DNA from: Desulfuromonadales bacterium
GTDB lineage: Bacteria > Desulfobacterota > Desulfuromonadia > Geobacterales > Pseudopelobacteraceae
Reading direction: 5' to 3'
Length of the DNA stretch: 64,000 nt
NCBI GenBank assembly: GCA_013349405.1
Contig: DUZS01000009.1
Coordinates: forward strand, 37,214 to 101,213
In this document: positions 19,385 through 29,649 of the stretch, piece after piece
Layout of the letters: each line of letters starts with the position of its first letter
How positions within the stretch are numbered: position 1 is the stretch's first letter
Translations under genes and position numbers: made by a program
Notes under the pieces: generated by a model
The model's database searches: none
What the model saw: only the letters and a program-made list of their open reading frames with translations
What the model was told of the DNA's origin: nothing

Positions 19385-21009
19385 TATTGTTCCTCGCTTC
19401 CGTTGATTACCCGTTTTATGAAGCCACTCAGTTTTATCAGATCATACGGTTTCTGTATAAAATGTGCCTCTTTACTCAGCTGAACATGCTCGGTAGAGTA
19501 GCCTGACGCATAAATACATGGCACCAGTGGTCTCAGTTTCAGTATTTGCTCCATCATAACTCTGCCGCTCATTCCCGGCATGACATAATCAGTCAATACG
19601 AGATCAATCTGTATTGAAAGGTCTCTGGCCAGTTCCAAAGCTACTGTTGGATTTGCGGCGGCATGGACAGTGTAACCAATTTTCTTCAGAAACAGCGAAA
19701 CAACAATCCTTACGGCATCATCATCCTCAACAAGCAATATGGCACAACTGCCGGTAGATATGGTGTCGGCTATCTTGGCGCTCTCTGTTATTGCTGCACT
19801 CATTCGTGGAATGTAAACCTTGAATTCAGTCCCCTGTCCGACGTTACTGGTAACATCAATGAAGCCGCAGTTCTGATGAATTATGCCGTAGATGGTGGCA
19901 AGCCCGAGTCCGGTTCCTTTGCCAACTTCCTTTGTGGTAAAAAATGGTTCAAAAATATGCGCCAACGTCTCCTTGTCCATGCCGGTTCCGGTGTCACTGA
20001 ATGTTATCATGACGTAATCGCCCGGGATAGCATCAATGACGGCACAGCAACTGCCGGCGTCCAGGGTGATATTTCCGGTTTCAATGACAAACGCTCCACC
20101 GTCCGGCATTGCATCCCGGGCGTTGATGGCCAGATTCATAACAATCTGATCAAGTTGCACCGGATCCATCCGAATGTTCCAGAGCTTGTCGCAAGGCTCA
20201 AATGATATAGAGATATGTTCGCCAATGAGACGGGCAAGAGATTTAAGTCCCTCAGCTATGACCTTGTTTGCCTCCAGCACTCTGGGGGTGACAACCTGTT
20301 GTCGTGAGAATGCCAGCAATCGGTAGGTAATATCTCTGGAATGTTCTGCGGCACGACGTATTTCGTCCAGATTACGTAAAACCTTGTCACTATCATGAAT
20401 GTCCATTTTGGCCAGTTGGGCATTACCCAGAATCGCCATGAGTTTGTTATTGAAGTCGTGTGCTACCCCTCCAGCCAGTTGACCGATCGCTTCCATTTTC
20501 TGGGACTGATGGAGCCGGAATTCGATATTCAGTTTCTCTTCTTCGGCATGCTTCGCTTCAGCAAGCATTTGAGCAAGCTCTTCTTTCTGGCGAGCCAGCT
20601 GAACCACCTGCTCTTTCATGAGATCATTGCGCGTTTTTTGTACAATATGGTTGCGGATGCGCAGTTTGAGCAGATCAAAATTGGTCGGCTTGGTAAGATA
20701 ATCAATGCCGCCAAGCTCAAGACCCTGCAATTCTCCCTCATAGGAATCGAGCGACGTCAGGAAAATGACCGGAATTTCAACGAACCTTTTATCAGCCTTG
20801 ATGATTCTGCAGACATCATAGCCGCTCACATCAGGCATCATCACGTCCAGAAGAATCAGATCGGGTAACTGCTCTTCAAGCAGCTCGATAGCATCCTGGC
20901 CGCTTAGGGCAGTGAGGATTTCGTAGTCATCTTTGAGTGCCGCTATCATAAGCTGAATGTTTACCGGTTCATCATCAACGGCCAGAATACAGAAACGCTG
21001 TTTATCCAT
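19384..21009 (-). CDS. Receiver-histidine kinase-receiver hybrid (cytoplasmic)
   Basis: A 541-residue soluble protein. An N-terminal receiver (about 5-125, LILLDVMMPDVSG, KPTN) is followed by a coiled coil (about 135-180) and a HisKA domain with the phosphoaccepting His in GGVAHDFNNKLMA. The ATPase domain has N box NLAINARDAMPDGG, then SDTGTGMD and GKGTGLGLATIYG. A C-terminal receiver (about 425-540) has ILLVEDDDAV and LVLTDYVMPGMSG. The HDFNN form marks the subfamily of NtrB-like hybrid kinases. The true start is the ATG at 21009, preceded by GGAGG and overlapping the stop of the upstream kinase by eight bases. Longer in-frame extensions upstream are within that gene. It has no sensor domain, so input probably arrives by phosphotransfer to the first receiver. 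Confidence 0.93.
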   Translation of the reverse strand: MDKQRFCILAVDDEPVNIQLMIAALKDDYEILTALSGQDAIELLEEQLPDLILLDVMMPDVSGYDVCRIIKADKRFVEIPVIFLTSLDSYEGELQGLELGGIDYLTKPTNFDLLKLRIRNHIVQKTRNDLMKEQVVQLARQKEELAQMLAEAKHAEEEKLNIEFRLHQSQKMEAIGQLAGGVAHDFNNKLMAILGNAQLAKMDIHDSDKVLRNLDEIRRAAEHSRDITYRLLAFSRQQVVTPRVLEANKVIAEGLKSLARLIGEHISISFEPCDKLWNIRMDPVQLDQIVMNLAINARDAMPDGGAFVIETGNITLDAGSCCAVIDAIPGDYVMITFSDTGTGMDKETLAHIFEPFFTTKEVGKGTGLGLATIYGIIHQNCGFIDVTSNVGQGTEFKVYIPRMSAAITESAKIADTISTGSCAILLVEDDDAVRIVVSLFLKKIGYTVHAAANPTVALELARDLSIQIDLVLTDYVMPGMSGRVMMEQILKLRPLVPCIYASGYSTEHVQLSKEAHFIQKPYDLIKLSGFIKRVINGSEEQ

Positions 21010-23413
21010 GATTTTCCTCCACTGCTTCAACTGAACTATTCGGAACATTTTGGCCCCAGAGGGTCCGTTTAATCTCATCCACAAGTTTGCTGGTTATAAG
21101 AGGTTTCGATACATAGCCATCAAAACCTTGTGTCAGAAAACTTTCCTTTTCTTCGCGCATCGCGTGGGCGGTCATCGCAATGACCGGCAGATGGGCCGTC
21201 GTCCCCTGTTCATATCTGCGGATTTCACGCAGGGCTTCTTCGCCGGTCATGACCGGCATCCGAATGTCCATCAATACCAGATCGAAGCTGCCGCTCTCCA
21301 GTACGGCGAGGCATTCCCTGCCATTCTCTGCAACAATGCAGTCAAAGCCGAGCTTTTTAAGAAGCGCCGACCCGAACGTGATGCTGACCTTGTCATCCTC
21401 CACGAACAGTATCCGGAGCTGCGGGCCGTCCCAGACGACGGCTGTTTTTGGGGTGATGCTTTCGAAAGAGGCGGCATCCCTGCCAATGGTGAACGGCAGT
21501 GTCACGGTGAAACAGCTGCCGTTGTTCTGCGAGCTTTCAACCATAATTTCACCACCCATAATTTCCGCCAATCGACGACTGATAGTCAGCCCGAGACCGG
21601 TCCCTCCGAATTTTCTGCTGATGGAGCCGTCCCCTTGTGTAAACGGCAGGAAAACAGTCTCAAGACAGTCGGACGAGATACCAATTCCGGTGTCTCGTAC
21701 CGCTATCTGAATAAGCACGTTTTTATCGTGTTGCTCCAAAAGCTCCGTTGATAGTGTCACACTCCCCTGCTGCGTGAACTTGATCGCATTCCCCAGCAGA
21801 TTGAGCAGTATCTGTTTGACCCGCAGTTGGTCACCCACCAAGAGATACGGGATCTCTGTGGCTAAAGACAGTTTCAGGTCAAGCTTCTTGTCAAATGCGG
21901 CGGTTTTTTGCATCAGGATGACATCGTTGATACAGCGATGCAGACTGAATTCTGCACATTCGACGCTGATTTTTCCCGCCTCGATCTTTGAAAGGTCAAG
22001 GATATCGCTTATCAGGGAGAGCAGGTTTGTACCGGACAGTTTGAGAGCAGCCACATACTCGCGCTGTTCCTTGTTCAGATCGGTCATCTCCAAAAGCTGG
22101 GTCATGCCGAGCACGCCGTTCATCGGGGTGCGGATTTCATGGCTCATGTTGGCCAGGAACTGGCTCTTGGCGGTGTTGGCGGATTCGGCGCGTTCTTTTG
22201 TTTCCTCAAGTCGCGTCTGAATGACCTCGTATTCCTCAATCTGAATCCGCAGCATCTCTTCAGTCGCTTTCAGTTCATCATTTCGTTTGTGGAGTTCTTT
22301 TTCCCTGATATTCAGCGCATCGTCCTGCTGCCCCAGGGTTTCCAAAAGGTGATTAAAGCCACCGATCAGTTGCCCGATTTCGTTGTGGCTGGTAATTGGT
22401 AACGGTTGCCGGGGAAAGCCTGTAACCGGCATGGATGCCAGCAAGTCAATGGTGGTGAAAACCGGTGATAGCTGGCGGCGTAACATCAACCAGGTAGCAC
22501 CACCCACCAGCAGGGAAAATATGCATGTGAAAAGCAGAATGCGTATCTGTATATTGTGGATTGGGGCAAAGGCTTCTTTAGCGGGTAGCGAGGTCGACAC
22601 ATACCAACCGGCTATGGGTACGCGTTTGACCGATGCTAACACTTCTACGCCGACGGGATTAACCAGAATACCAGATCCTTCGTATCCTTGAATAAATCTG
22701 TCAATCAACGGGTTTGCGCCAAGGGGAGAGACCGGAGTCATAATGCGACTCTTATCAGTTGCAGTAATAATCAGACGATGTTGTGGTGCAACAAGTAGAA
22801 ATCCGCCGGTTTTGCCGTATCTGTTTTCAGAAACCTTGCCCAGAAAGCTGGGCTTGCTCAGGTCGGTTGCACCGACCAGGGCACCGATAACCGTGCCCTG
22901 TTTGTCATGAATCGGCACCGTCATCGCGAAACTCGGAGCGACGACCCTCTTGCCGATGACAGGCTTGCCTAACGTCGCTTTACCTTCTTTCAGCGCGGCG
23001 GCTATATGGTCTTTGTCCATGTAATTGAGGCCGACCCTGCCGATGCACGGATTTTCGGCAATCGCAGTGCCGTCAAGGCGGGTGACGAAGATGCCGGCAT
23101 TGAATAGAACCTGAAGAAGCGGGCGCAGTTCAATATGCTTCTGCAGTGCCGCCGGGTTATCGAGCAAGGGTGCGTCAATCTCACCGGCGATCGTTTTTAG
23201 CGCATTCATCCGTTCAGTCACATCTTCATTGACCGCAGCGGCAACAAATGAAGCCGTCGAGAACTGCTGTTCGCTCAAAAGGCGCAGATTATTCCTGCGC
23301 AGCATCTGGCTGGCTATGAACGCCAGCGCCCAGATGCTGATCAAGAACATAGTCAGCGTAAAGATTGTCACTTTCCTCTTTATCGACTGCTGCCTAAAGG
23401 TGCTAAAGTTCAT
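21002..23413 (-). CDS. Membrane hybrid sensor histidine kinase with Cache sensor
   Basis: An 803-residue protein. It has TM1 near residues 17-37, a periplasmic double-Cache-like region about 40-290 (with GKPVIGKRV and AMTVPIHDKQGTVIGALVG), TM2 about 293-313, a HAMP-like linker to about 370, and a coiled coil. The HisKA domain carries [11 protein letters not shown], the ATPase has [17 protein letters not shown] and FGGTGLGLT, and a C-terminal receiver (about 690-800) has LFVEDDKV, LVLMDIRMPVMTG and SKPL. Cache domains usually bind small metabolites such as amino or organic acids; the ligand here is unknown. The upstream region has a sigma-54-type promoter, a tetranucleotide repeat and a terminator hairpin, all shared in outline with the kinase at 43982-47005. 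Confidence 0.94.
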   Translation of the reverse strand: MNFSTFRQQSIKRKVTIFTLTMFLISIWALAFIASQMLRRNNLRLLSEQQFSTASFVAAAVNEDVTERMNALKTIAGEIDAPLLDNPAALQKHIELRPLLQVLFNAGIFVTRLDGTAIAENPCIGRVGLNYMDKDHIAAALKEGKATLGKPVIGKRVVAPSFAMTVPIHDKQGTVIGALVGATDLSKPSFLGKVSENRYGKTGGFLLVAPQHRLIITATDKSRIMTPVSPLGANPLIDRFIQGYEGSGILVNPVGVEVLASVKRVPIAGWYVSTSLPAKEAFAPIHNIQIRILLFTCIFSLLVGGATWLMLRRQLSPVFTTIDLLASMPVTGFPRQPLPITSHNEIGQLIGGFNHLLETLGQQDDALNIREKELHKRNDELKATEEMLRIQIEEYEVIQTRLEETKERAESANTAKSQFLANMSHEIRTPMNGVLGMTQLLEMTDLNKEQREYVAALKLSGTNLLSLISDILDLSKIEAGKISVECAEFSLHRCINDVILMQKTAAFDKKLDLKLSLATEIPYLLVGDQLRVKQILLNLLGNAIKFTQQGSVTLSTELLEQHDKNVLIQIAVRDTGIGISSDCLETVFLPFTQGDGSISRKFGGTGLGLTISRRLAEIMGGEIMVESSQNNGSCFTVTLPFTIGRDAASFESITPKTAVVWDGPQLRILFVEDDKVSITFGSALLKKLGFDCIVAENGRECLAVLESGSFDLVLMDIRMPVMTGEEALREIRRYEQGTTAHLPVIAMTAHAMREEKESFLTQGFDGYVSKPLITSKLVDEIKRTLWGQNVPNSSVEAVEENHG

Positions 23414-23462
23414 ACATTTTTATCCTTGGTTGATGCTGTTCAATGGTTTCCGCGAATATAGT

Positions 23463-23498
23463 AAAAAAAACGGCGCACGGAAAATACCGCAACGCCGG
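23463..23498 (-). terminator. Attenuator-like hairpin ahead of the Cache kinase
   Basis: On the minus strand CGGCG and CGCCG arms (23497-23493 and 23475-23471), extended by flanking pairs, enclose about 17 bases. A run of eight T's follows, ending 50 bases before the kinase start. Lying between the predicted promoter and the gene, it would terminate leader transcripts unless an alternative fold forms. Confidence 0.6.
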
Positions 23499-23556
23499 TT
23501 TATATGGGCATCAATCAAAATAATTGTTGACAGACGTATTTGTCAGGAGGAGTTTT

Positions 23557-23597
<41 letters not shown>

Positions 23598-23613
23598 GCA
23601 ATAGTCTTGCCAC
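23598..23613 (-). promoter_or_regulatory. Sigma-54 (-24/-12) promoter of the Cache kinase unit
   Basis: On the minus strand the sequence is GTGGCAAGACTATTGC, with the invariant GG (23611-23610) and GC (23599-23598) separated by exactly ten bases. The consensus is TGGCACG-N4-TTGC. The same element is conserved in the other copy of the leader. A conserved TCAG/CTGA dyad (23638-23641 and 23656-23659) about 35 bases upstream may be an activator site. Confidence 0.72.
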
Positions 23614-23865
23614 TTGTGACACCTCTTGAAGCAAGATTCAGGCGCACACTCTACACTGATTTATGGCATTTGCATCTACTATTTCGCTATTAGCATGAGT
23701 GGGCAAAAAGTTTACATGCTCGGGGGATGTGTCATCAGTTTAGTATTTGGCTTTGCTTTCAGCCTCTCAAAATCAGATCAAATTGCATTGACGGTCGCCC
23801 ATACCTGGTGGTAGTGTTGCCGCTTAAGAAAACAAATTCCTATCCTTTAAACAACGGAGTCGCCC

Positions 23866-24090
23866 ATGTCACAAACAATTGCGGCTGTTTACAAAAGCGG
23901 CCATTTTATACCGCTTATGCCAGTGTATGATTTTAAGGATAATCAACCTGTTGAACTTCGAATTAAATTGTCTCAAAAGAAAGAACATCCTTTAATGCGG
24001 TTTGTCGGCATAATAAATGATGAAGAAGCAACTGAACTAACTAATATTATTGAGGAAGAATTTGAAAAGGTAAATTTTGATGAGTGGTAG
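23866..24090 (+). CDS. DUF104-family antitoxin
   Basis: A 74-residue protein. The N-terminus (IAAVYKSGHFIPL, then QPVELRIKL) matches the short beta-rich DUF104 (AF2212-like) family found next to PIN-domain toxins. The acidic C-terminal half (EEATELTNIIEEEFEKV) is likely the part that wraps the toxin. The ATG has a GGAG site six bases upstream. The gene overlaps the PIN toxin gene by 11 bases, the usual coupled arrangement. It is on the plus strand, opposite to the surrounding kinase genes. Confidence 0.82.
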   Translation: MSQTIAAVYKSGHFIPLMPVYDFKDNQPVELRIKLSQKKEHPLMRFVGIINDEEATELTNIIEEEFEKVNFDEW

Positions 24091-24469
24091 AATATGTCTT
24101 GATACCAGTGCGGTGATCAAAATTTTTCGTAATGACCCACTATCAAAACATTTGTTGGCAAAATACTCTCGATACTCTCTTGCTGTACCGGTGGTTGCCG
24201 AACTACTCTTTGCTGCGAAAAACTCTGCGAAGTCCATTGAAAACATTGAGATATATTCACAGTTTATCGATGCCTGCACGATAATTGGCACAACCAGAAA
24301 AACGGCGGAAATCTATTCTGATATTCGTTTACAACTTAAACGCAATGGCAAACCGATTCCAGAGAATGACATCTGGATTGCGGCAATCTGCAAGGAACAT
24401 AATTTGATGATTGCCACGGCAGACATTCATTTCTCATATATTGATGAACTTCAGCTATATTCCTGGTAA
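24080..24469 (+). CDS. vapC: PIN-domain ribonuclease toxin, VapC family
   Basis: A 129-residue PIN domain. The metal-binding acidic residues are visible in CLDTSAVIKI (Asp near residue 9), VVAELLFAA (Glu), ENDIWIAA (Asp) and ATADIHF (Asp). Family knowledge: VapC toxins cleave specific RNAs, often initiator tRNA or rRNA loops, and are neutralised by the upstream antitoxin. The ATG at 24080 is chosen over a TTG three bases earlier. The module separates two minus-strand kinase operons and may stabilise the region. Confidence 0.9.
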   Translation: MSGRICLDTSAVIKIFRNDPLSKHLLAKYSRYSLAVPVVAELLFAAKNSAKSIENIEIYSQFIDACTIIGTTRKTAEIYSDIRLQLKRNGKPIPENDIWIAAICKEHNLMIATADIHFSYIDELQLYSW

Positions 24470-24505
24470 CCAACTTACCGCCTCAAGCTCTATAAATCCA
24501 GCAAC

Positions 24506-26608
24506 CTAAATCCAGACCGAAGAACCAAACAAATTCGGGACCTGTTCCGCCGGAACAGGGCGACTGAATAAATATCCCTGCCCAACCAGGCAGCCGTGGG
24601 CAGAAAGAAAATCTCTTTGAACCTCATTCTCAATTCCTTCAGCGATAATGTTAAGTTCCAGACTTTCAGCCAGGGCAATGATTGCAGAAATCAGAGGAAC
24701 TCTCTCGCTGACATCTGTAATGGCCGACACAAATGACTGATCAATCTTGAGAGTATCAACCGGCATGCTCTGCAAATACTGTAATGATGAGTATCCAGTG
24801 CCAAAATCATCAATGGCAAGCGAAATTCCTGATTTCTTCAGCTCATTAAGCGTTATTGAAGCTGCCTCTGAGTCAAGCATCATCACACCCTCGGTGATCT
24901 CTATCTGGAGTAACTGCGGCGCTATGCCGAAATGTTCGATTTCTTGACGAACAAAAGGCACCAGATCATTGTGAACAAGGCTCCTGCCGGATAGATTTAC
25001 GGCAACCGGCACACCGCTTACTCCGGTGGCTTGCCATACGCTGATCTGTCGGCATACGTCACTGATTACCCAGCGGTCGATTTCACAGATCAGATTATTT
25101 TTTTCCGCAATCGGGATGAATACTCCCGGCGCTACAGACCCCAACATTGGATTATTCCAGCGGATTAACGCCTCAAGCCCCAGAATGCGTTGCGTAAGCA
25201 AATCAACTTGCGGCTGATAATGCATGGTGAACTCAGCTTTCGTAATAGCCATTCTCAGCTCTTTTTCCAGGTCGAGCTTGAATATGGCCGTTTCATGCAT
25301 TTTCTGGTCAAAGTAGTAAAAGGTATTTTTCCCATTTTCCTTGGCTGAATACATCGCAATATCGGCGTGTTTGACCAACGTATCCGGATCCGGTCCGTCA
25401 TCAGGGAATATACTGATACCGATACTGGCGGTAACCACGACTTCTGATCCCACCAACTGCACGGGTCGGCGAATATTTTTTATAATGCGCTGCGCTATAA
25501 TGGCAACATCGTCGCTATGTTTAAGGTGTTCAATAACAACCACGAATTCATCACCCCCGAGGCGCGCTACCATTCCTGCTGAAACAAAATCTATGCTGCG
25601 AACGCTCTCTTTCAGGCGCAGTGCCAGTTGCTGCAGCAGGCAATCACCGGCAGGATGGCCAAGGGTGTCATTGACCGCCTTAAATCCGTCGATGTCGATA
25701 AAAAGTATCGCATATCGGTTACTAATATTTTGCGGATCGGCATGAATCCGTTTGAGATGATCCTGAAAGAGCAGGCGGTTGGGCAGACCGGTCAATGTGT
25801 CAATAAAAGCCAGGGTATGGATTTGGTTCTCCGCTGCTTTACGTTCTGATATATCCTGAATTGTTCCCTCCAGCCTTACTGGCGTACCACGCAGATCAGT
25901 GATGACCGACGCCTCTGTATGGACAAAATAGGACTTATCGTTACCGAGTAGTAACTGATGATCGATGCTGTATGGTGCGTGGGAAGTAACCGCCAGATTG
26001 GTACTGTCCATTACCAGTTTTCTATCATCAGGATGGACCAATCTGATAAAGGCCTGGAACGAAGAATCAAAACCGGCTGGCTCAAAGTGAAAAACCTTCT
26101 GAATCTCTTCAGAAAACCACATTATGTCAGATTGTATTTCCCACTCCCATGAGCCCATGCCGGCGAGACTCTGGGCATGAGAAAGCCGTGTTGCATTTTT
26201 TTTCTGGTTTGAAAAAGCCCTGGCTGCCCGCATGAGAAAACTGATCCGGTAGCCGATCAATGACCAAGGTATCGGCTTGGCAATGAAATCGGTGACTCCC
26301 AGGTCAAACGCACGCTGGATTGAAATAGCATCGTCGCATCCCGTCAGCATCATTATAGGGATTTCTGAAATGCCCGGTGTTTCCTTTAAACGAGCACAGA
26401 CCTCGAAACCGTCCATACCGGGCATCAAGACATCAAGCAACAACAGGTCCGGCAGTACGTTTTCAAGGAGCATCAATGCCTGCTCACCGCCTTCTGCCTC
26501 ATCGAAGCTCATGCCGAGCGAATCAAGTACAGACCCCATCATCAAACGTACTGACGGATCATCATCAATAATCAAAACGTGATTGGTGGTATCGGATATC
26601 TGGTTCAT
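24506..26608 (-). CDS. Receiver-PAS-GGDEF-EAL cyclic-di-GMP protein
   Basis: A 700-residue cytoplasmic protein. A receiver (about 10-130, LLLLDVLMPGMDG, AKPIPW) is followed by a PAS domain (about 150-265), a GGDEF domain with an intact LGGDEFVVV, and a complete EAL domain. The EAL domain contains EALIRW, NLSGRSL, EITEGVM, DDFGTGYSSL, KIDQSFV, AEGIE and QGYLFSRP. Both catalytic halves look intact, so it could synthesise or hydrolyse cyclic-di-GMP, with direction set by phosphorylation and PAS input. No RxxD inhibitory site was confirmed. It is the last gene of the unit TonB receptor, YfiR-like protein, CHASE8 hybrid kinase, and is probably the output of that kinase. Confidence 0.94.
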   Translation of the reverse strand: MNQISDTTNHVLIIDDDPSVRLMMGSVLDSLGMSFDEAEGGEQALMLLENVLPDLLLLDVLMPGMDGFEVCARLKETPGISEIPIMMLTGCDDAISIQRAFDLGVTDFIAKPIPWSLIGYRISFLMRAARAFSNQKKNATRLSHAQSLAGMGSWEWEIQSDIMWFSEEIQKVFHFEPAGFDSSFQAFIRLVHPDDRKLVMDSTNLAVTSHAPYSIDHQLLLGNDKSYFVHTEASVITDLRGTPVRLEGTIQDISERKAAENQIHTLAFIDTLTGLPNRLLFQDHLKRIHADPQNISNRYAILFIDIDGFKAVNDTLGHPAGDCLLQQLALRLKESVRSIDFVSAGMVARLGGDEFVVVIEHLKHSDDVAIIAQRIIKNIRRPVQLVGSEVVVTASIGISIFPDDGPDPDTLVKHADIAMYSAKENGKNTFYYFDQKMHETAIFKLDLEKELRMAITKAEFTMHYQPQVDLLTQRILGLEALIRWNNPMLGSVAPGVFIPIAEKNNLICEIDRWVISDVCRQISVWQATGVSGVPVAVNLSGRSLVHNDLVPFVRQEIEHFGIAPQLLQIEITEGVMMLDSEAASITLNELKKSGISLAIDDFGTGYSSLQYLQSMPVDTLKIDQSFVSAITDVSERVPLISAIIALAESLELNIIAEGIENEVQRDFLSAHGCLVGQGYLFSRPVPAEQVPNLFGSSVWI

Positions 26609-26639
26609 GATGAGATACCTCCTTCATTGAAAATGTTAA

Positions 26640-29117
26640 TCAGGCAACACCCTCTTCGCAATACAACTGAAGCTGTTCCCTGGCGGTAAAATAGCCTTCC
26701 TCAATACTGGCAATCATTGACATGTCGGCAGGCAACTCCCCCTCCCGGCAGATACCCTCCAGTTCCTTGCAAACCTCTGCCACCCAGTGAACTCCCAGGT
26801 TGGCGCTGCCGGATTTGAGGCGATGACTTGCCCCCTTTATGGCCGCCGCATCGCCAGCGGAATACCCGCTGCGCATCATTTCAATCTGAAGGAGCGCATC
26901 ATCAAAATAGAGACCAATGACCTTCTTCAGAATATCCGGTTTGTCGGGACGCTGCAGTGTCCGTATGGCAGTGAGGCAAGCCGGATCGATACAGTTAGAG
27001 ACGGCAGTGGAGGCAACCGGAGCCGCTGCAGGAGAACGGTCCATGATGTCCTTCTCTCCGGACGAAAGCAGTGACTCCGGCACAGCGGGATGGGCCGTTG
27101 CAATTGCGGGGGGAAGCCAGCGGGACAAAACCTCGCCCAGACTCTCCATGCTGAACGGCTTCGTCAGGTAATCATCCATGCCGGCATCGAGGCAGACCTG
27201 GCGATCCTCTTTCATTGCGTGTGCCGTAACGCCAATAATAGTAAGACGCTCCCGGAACGTGCCATCCGCTTCACTGCCGGAATGCATGAGTTCCCTCTCT
27301 CGGTGACGCCTGGTCGCCTCGTAGCCGTCCATAACCGGCATCTGACAATCCATCAATATCACGTCATACCTCTTCCTGGCGATGGCCTCCAGCGCCACCG
27401 CCCCATTGCAGACGGTATCAACCCGGCACCCCATGGCTTCGAGCATGCACATCGCCACCTCGACATTTACCGGTGAATCTTCCACCAACAGTACCTCTGC
27501 CGTAAAACAGCAGGTCTCGGTTGCGCTCTCTTGATGCTCCGGTGGCACAACGTACGTATCAGGCGTGCGTCCCAGATGTACCGTGAAGGTGAAAGTGCTC
27601 CCCGTGTTAATAGCACTCTCTACAACTATTTTTCCGCCCATAAGTTGACAGAGCTCTTGTGCTATTGTGAGCCCGAGGCCTGTTCCGCCGAAACGTCGTG
27701 TCATTGAATCATCAGCCTGAGAAAATCTTGAAAATATTTTTTCTTGCGCCAATGGGCTGATACCGATGCCTGTATCGATGATGGTGAATTCGAGTCCCAG
27801 CGCCTCATCGGACTCCGCAAGCAGGTTCACTGACAGGTATACCATCCCATGCTCTGTAAACTTGAAAGCATTACCCAGAAGATTAACGAGAATCTGCCGT
27901 ACTCTTCCTGCGTCTCCCCGAGCAAACCTGGGGACGTTTGTCCGAACATCACATGTATACTCCAGATTTTTATTCCCAGCCAGTGAGACAAACAGTTCAA
28001 AAGCATCTGTCGTCGTTTCCCGAAGGTCAAAAACAGAGTTTTCCAGTTCAAGTTTGCCGGCCTCTAGCTTTGTATAAACGAGAATGTCGTTAATGATTGA
28101 CAATAGCGAATCTCCCGACTTTTTAACCGTCAGAAGATGACGCAGTTGCAGTTCATCCAAACGTGTACGGAGCAGCAATTCCGTCATGCCGAGCACCCCG
28201 TTCATCGGGGTCCTTATTTCGTGGCTCATGTTGGCCAAAAACTGGGATTTTGCCATATTGGCCTTTTCAGCCTCTTCCTTGGCCTTCAGCATCAGGCCAT
28301 TACTTTCAGACAATTGAACCGTTCGCGCCTGAACCTGCTCTTCCAAATCGGTATTGTAACTCTGGAGTTGTCCTTCCTGCTGCTCAATACGTTCAATCAT
28401 AGTGTCGAAATAATTCATCAGCCTGCCGAGTTCATCCATGCGTGATGAATTAAGCCGGATGGTGTAATTTTGAGTAGAGGTGATCGATTTTATGACGGCT
28501 TCCATCTCTGTTATCGGATCGGTGATAACCCGCTGGAAACTGTTGGCCAACTTGTAGCTGAACCCGAGGACTAACAGCATTATCACGACACTGATTGCGG
28601 CTGATGTCGTTATTTTATCAACTAATATATTTTTGTCCTGTTGAACCAGAACGGATCCAAGATGGACACCGTCTCTCATAATCGACCTTTCCACCTCGGG
28701 GTTCAGATCAAAAAGTGTCTGAGTCATTTCGGATCGTACCGTTTTCAGACGTTGCAGCAGGTCATTTGGCGCTACCATCATATCCTTGTTATAGTATCCG
28801 CTGACGTGACCCTGCTCATTCAGAATAAAGAGCTGCCGTATGGAAGGATCTGAATTGAGCGACTCAAGCGACTTGGCAATGGCCCGTTCGTCGCCAAAAG
28901 AGAGTGCTGCACCGACATCTGCTCCGACGATGTCACCCAGAGCGTTTAACCGGTTACGACTCTCCTGATTGAAGGAATATAACGTGTAGCCGAAAAAGCT
29001 GAACAGAGTGACGATCAGTACGATTGAGCAGGCCAGCATGATAACAGTTCGTTGCTTGCTGCCAAAACTGGAGTCTGGCCGGAATATGCGTTCGAGGGCG
29101 TTCATACGATTCTCCAT
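26640..29117 (-). CDS. CHASE8-type membrane hybrid histidine kinase with HPt domain
   Basis: An 825-residue protein. TM1 is near 22-45. A short periplasmic domain (about 45-160, with [17 protein letters not shown]) resembles CHASE8, the sensor of YfiN/TpbB. TM2 is near 172-192, followed by HAMP and a coiled coil. The kinase core has [28 protein letters not shown] and FGGTGLGL. A receiver (about 545-670) has LVEDSPVN and [12 protein letters not shown]. The C-terminal HPt domain has the phosphoacceptor His in [14 protein letters not shown]. This is the only HPt domain in the island. It follows the YfiR-like gene by two bases, which supports control of the CHASE8 domain by that periplasmic protein. 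Confidence 0.92.
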   Translation of the reverse strand: MENRMNALERIFRPDSSFGSKQRTVIMLACSIVLIVTLFSFFGYTLYSFNQESRNRLNALGDIVGADVGAALSFGDERAIAKSLESLNSDPSIRQLFILNEQGHVSGYYNKDMMVAPNDLLQRLKTVRSEMTQTLFDLNPEVERSIMRDGVHLGSVLVQQDKNILVDKITTSAAISVVIMLLVLGFSYKLANSFQRVITDPITEMEAVIKSITSTQNYTIRLNSSRMDELGRLMNYFDTMIERIEQQEGQLQSYNTDLEEQVQARTVQLSESNGLMLKAKEEAEKANMAKSQFLANMSHEIRTPMNGVLGMTELLLRTRLDELQLRHLLTVKKSGDSLLSIINDILVYTKLEAGKLELENSVFDLRETTTDAFELFVSLAGNKNLEYTCDVRTNVPRFARGDAGRVRQILVNLLGNAFKFTEHGMVYLSVNLLAESDEALGLEFTIIDTGIGISPLAQEKIFSRFSQADDSMTRRFGGTGLGLTIAQELCQLMGGKIVVESAINTGSTFTFTVHLGRTPDTYVVPPEHQESATETCCFTAEVLLVEDSPVNVEVAMCMLEAMGCRVDTVCNGAVALEAIARKRYDVILMDCQMPVMDGYEATRRHRERELMHSGSEADGTFRERLTIIGVTAHAMKEDRQVCLDAGMDDYLTKPFSMESLGEVLSRWLPPAIATAHPAVPESLLSSGEKDIMDRSPAAAPVASTAVSNCIDPACLTAIRTLQRPDKPDILKKVIGLYFDDALLQIEMMRSGYSAGDAAAIKGASHRLKSGSANLGVHWVAEVCKELEGICREGELPADMSMIASIEEGYFTAREQLQLYCEEGVA

Positions 29118-29119
29118 AG

Positions 29120-29647
29120 TCAGTTGATGACATCACGGGCTAATTTCAGCAAATGCGTGCTGAAAGAGATTGACGCACTACCGGCAGCGGACCGGTTAAG
29201 ATCGAAGACAATGCGGCCATTGACGGTCAGCAGATTGATCATCCCACCCATACGGGCAAAGTCACGCATATCGCTGATGGTAACAATCCCCCGGCTATGG
29301 GCCTCCGGCAACAGTGTCTGCAGGCGGTTGCGCTCGGATGAGGCGATGAAGAGCAACTGACAGCTATCCATCTGACTAAAGTCCGTCACCTTCAGAACAG
29401 CCAGTGGGCGGCTTTTGATAAGTTTGCCGCTTGATGCTGCAAGGACGCTTTCCAGTGGTGTGGCGCCGATCAGGCATATCGTGTAGGATTTACGGGTTTT
29501 TGTCTGCGCCAACATCTCGGTATAGAGCGGAATATTAAGCAGATACTTGGCCTTGACGAGGTACTCCTGTGGCACGTCGTCATCTTTCCCGGAGGCGATG
29601 CCTGCGGCCAGAATCAGCACCAATATGGCAAGCAGACACTTCATCAT
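29120..29647 (-). CDS. YfiR-family (DUF4154) periplasmic regulator
   Basis: A 175-residue protein with a signal peptide (about 1-21). It shows the DUF4154 pattern: [18 protein letters not shown] near the mature N-terminus, [34 protein letters not shown], the signature [11 protein letters not shown] and a C-terminal [11 protein letters not shown]. Family knowledge: Pseudomonas YfiR is a periplasmic repressor of the CHASE8 diguanylate cyclase YfiN. Here the adjacent downstream gene is a CHASE8 hybrid histidine kinase instead, so YfiR-like sensing probably controls a phosphorelay. Two ATGs occur in a row; either could be used. It sits two bases after the TonB receptor gene. Confidence 0.88.
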   Translation of the reverse strand: MMKCLLAILVLILAAGIASGKDDDVPQEYLVKAKYLLNIPLYTEMLAQTKTRKSYTICLIGATPLESVLAASSGKLIKSRPLAVLKVTDFSQMDSCQLLFIASSERNRLQTLLPEAHSRGIVTISDMRDFARMGGMINLLTVNGRIVFDLNRSAAGSASISFSTHLLKLARDVIN

Positions 29648-29649
29648 GT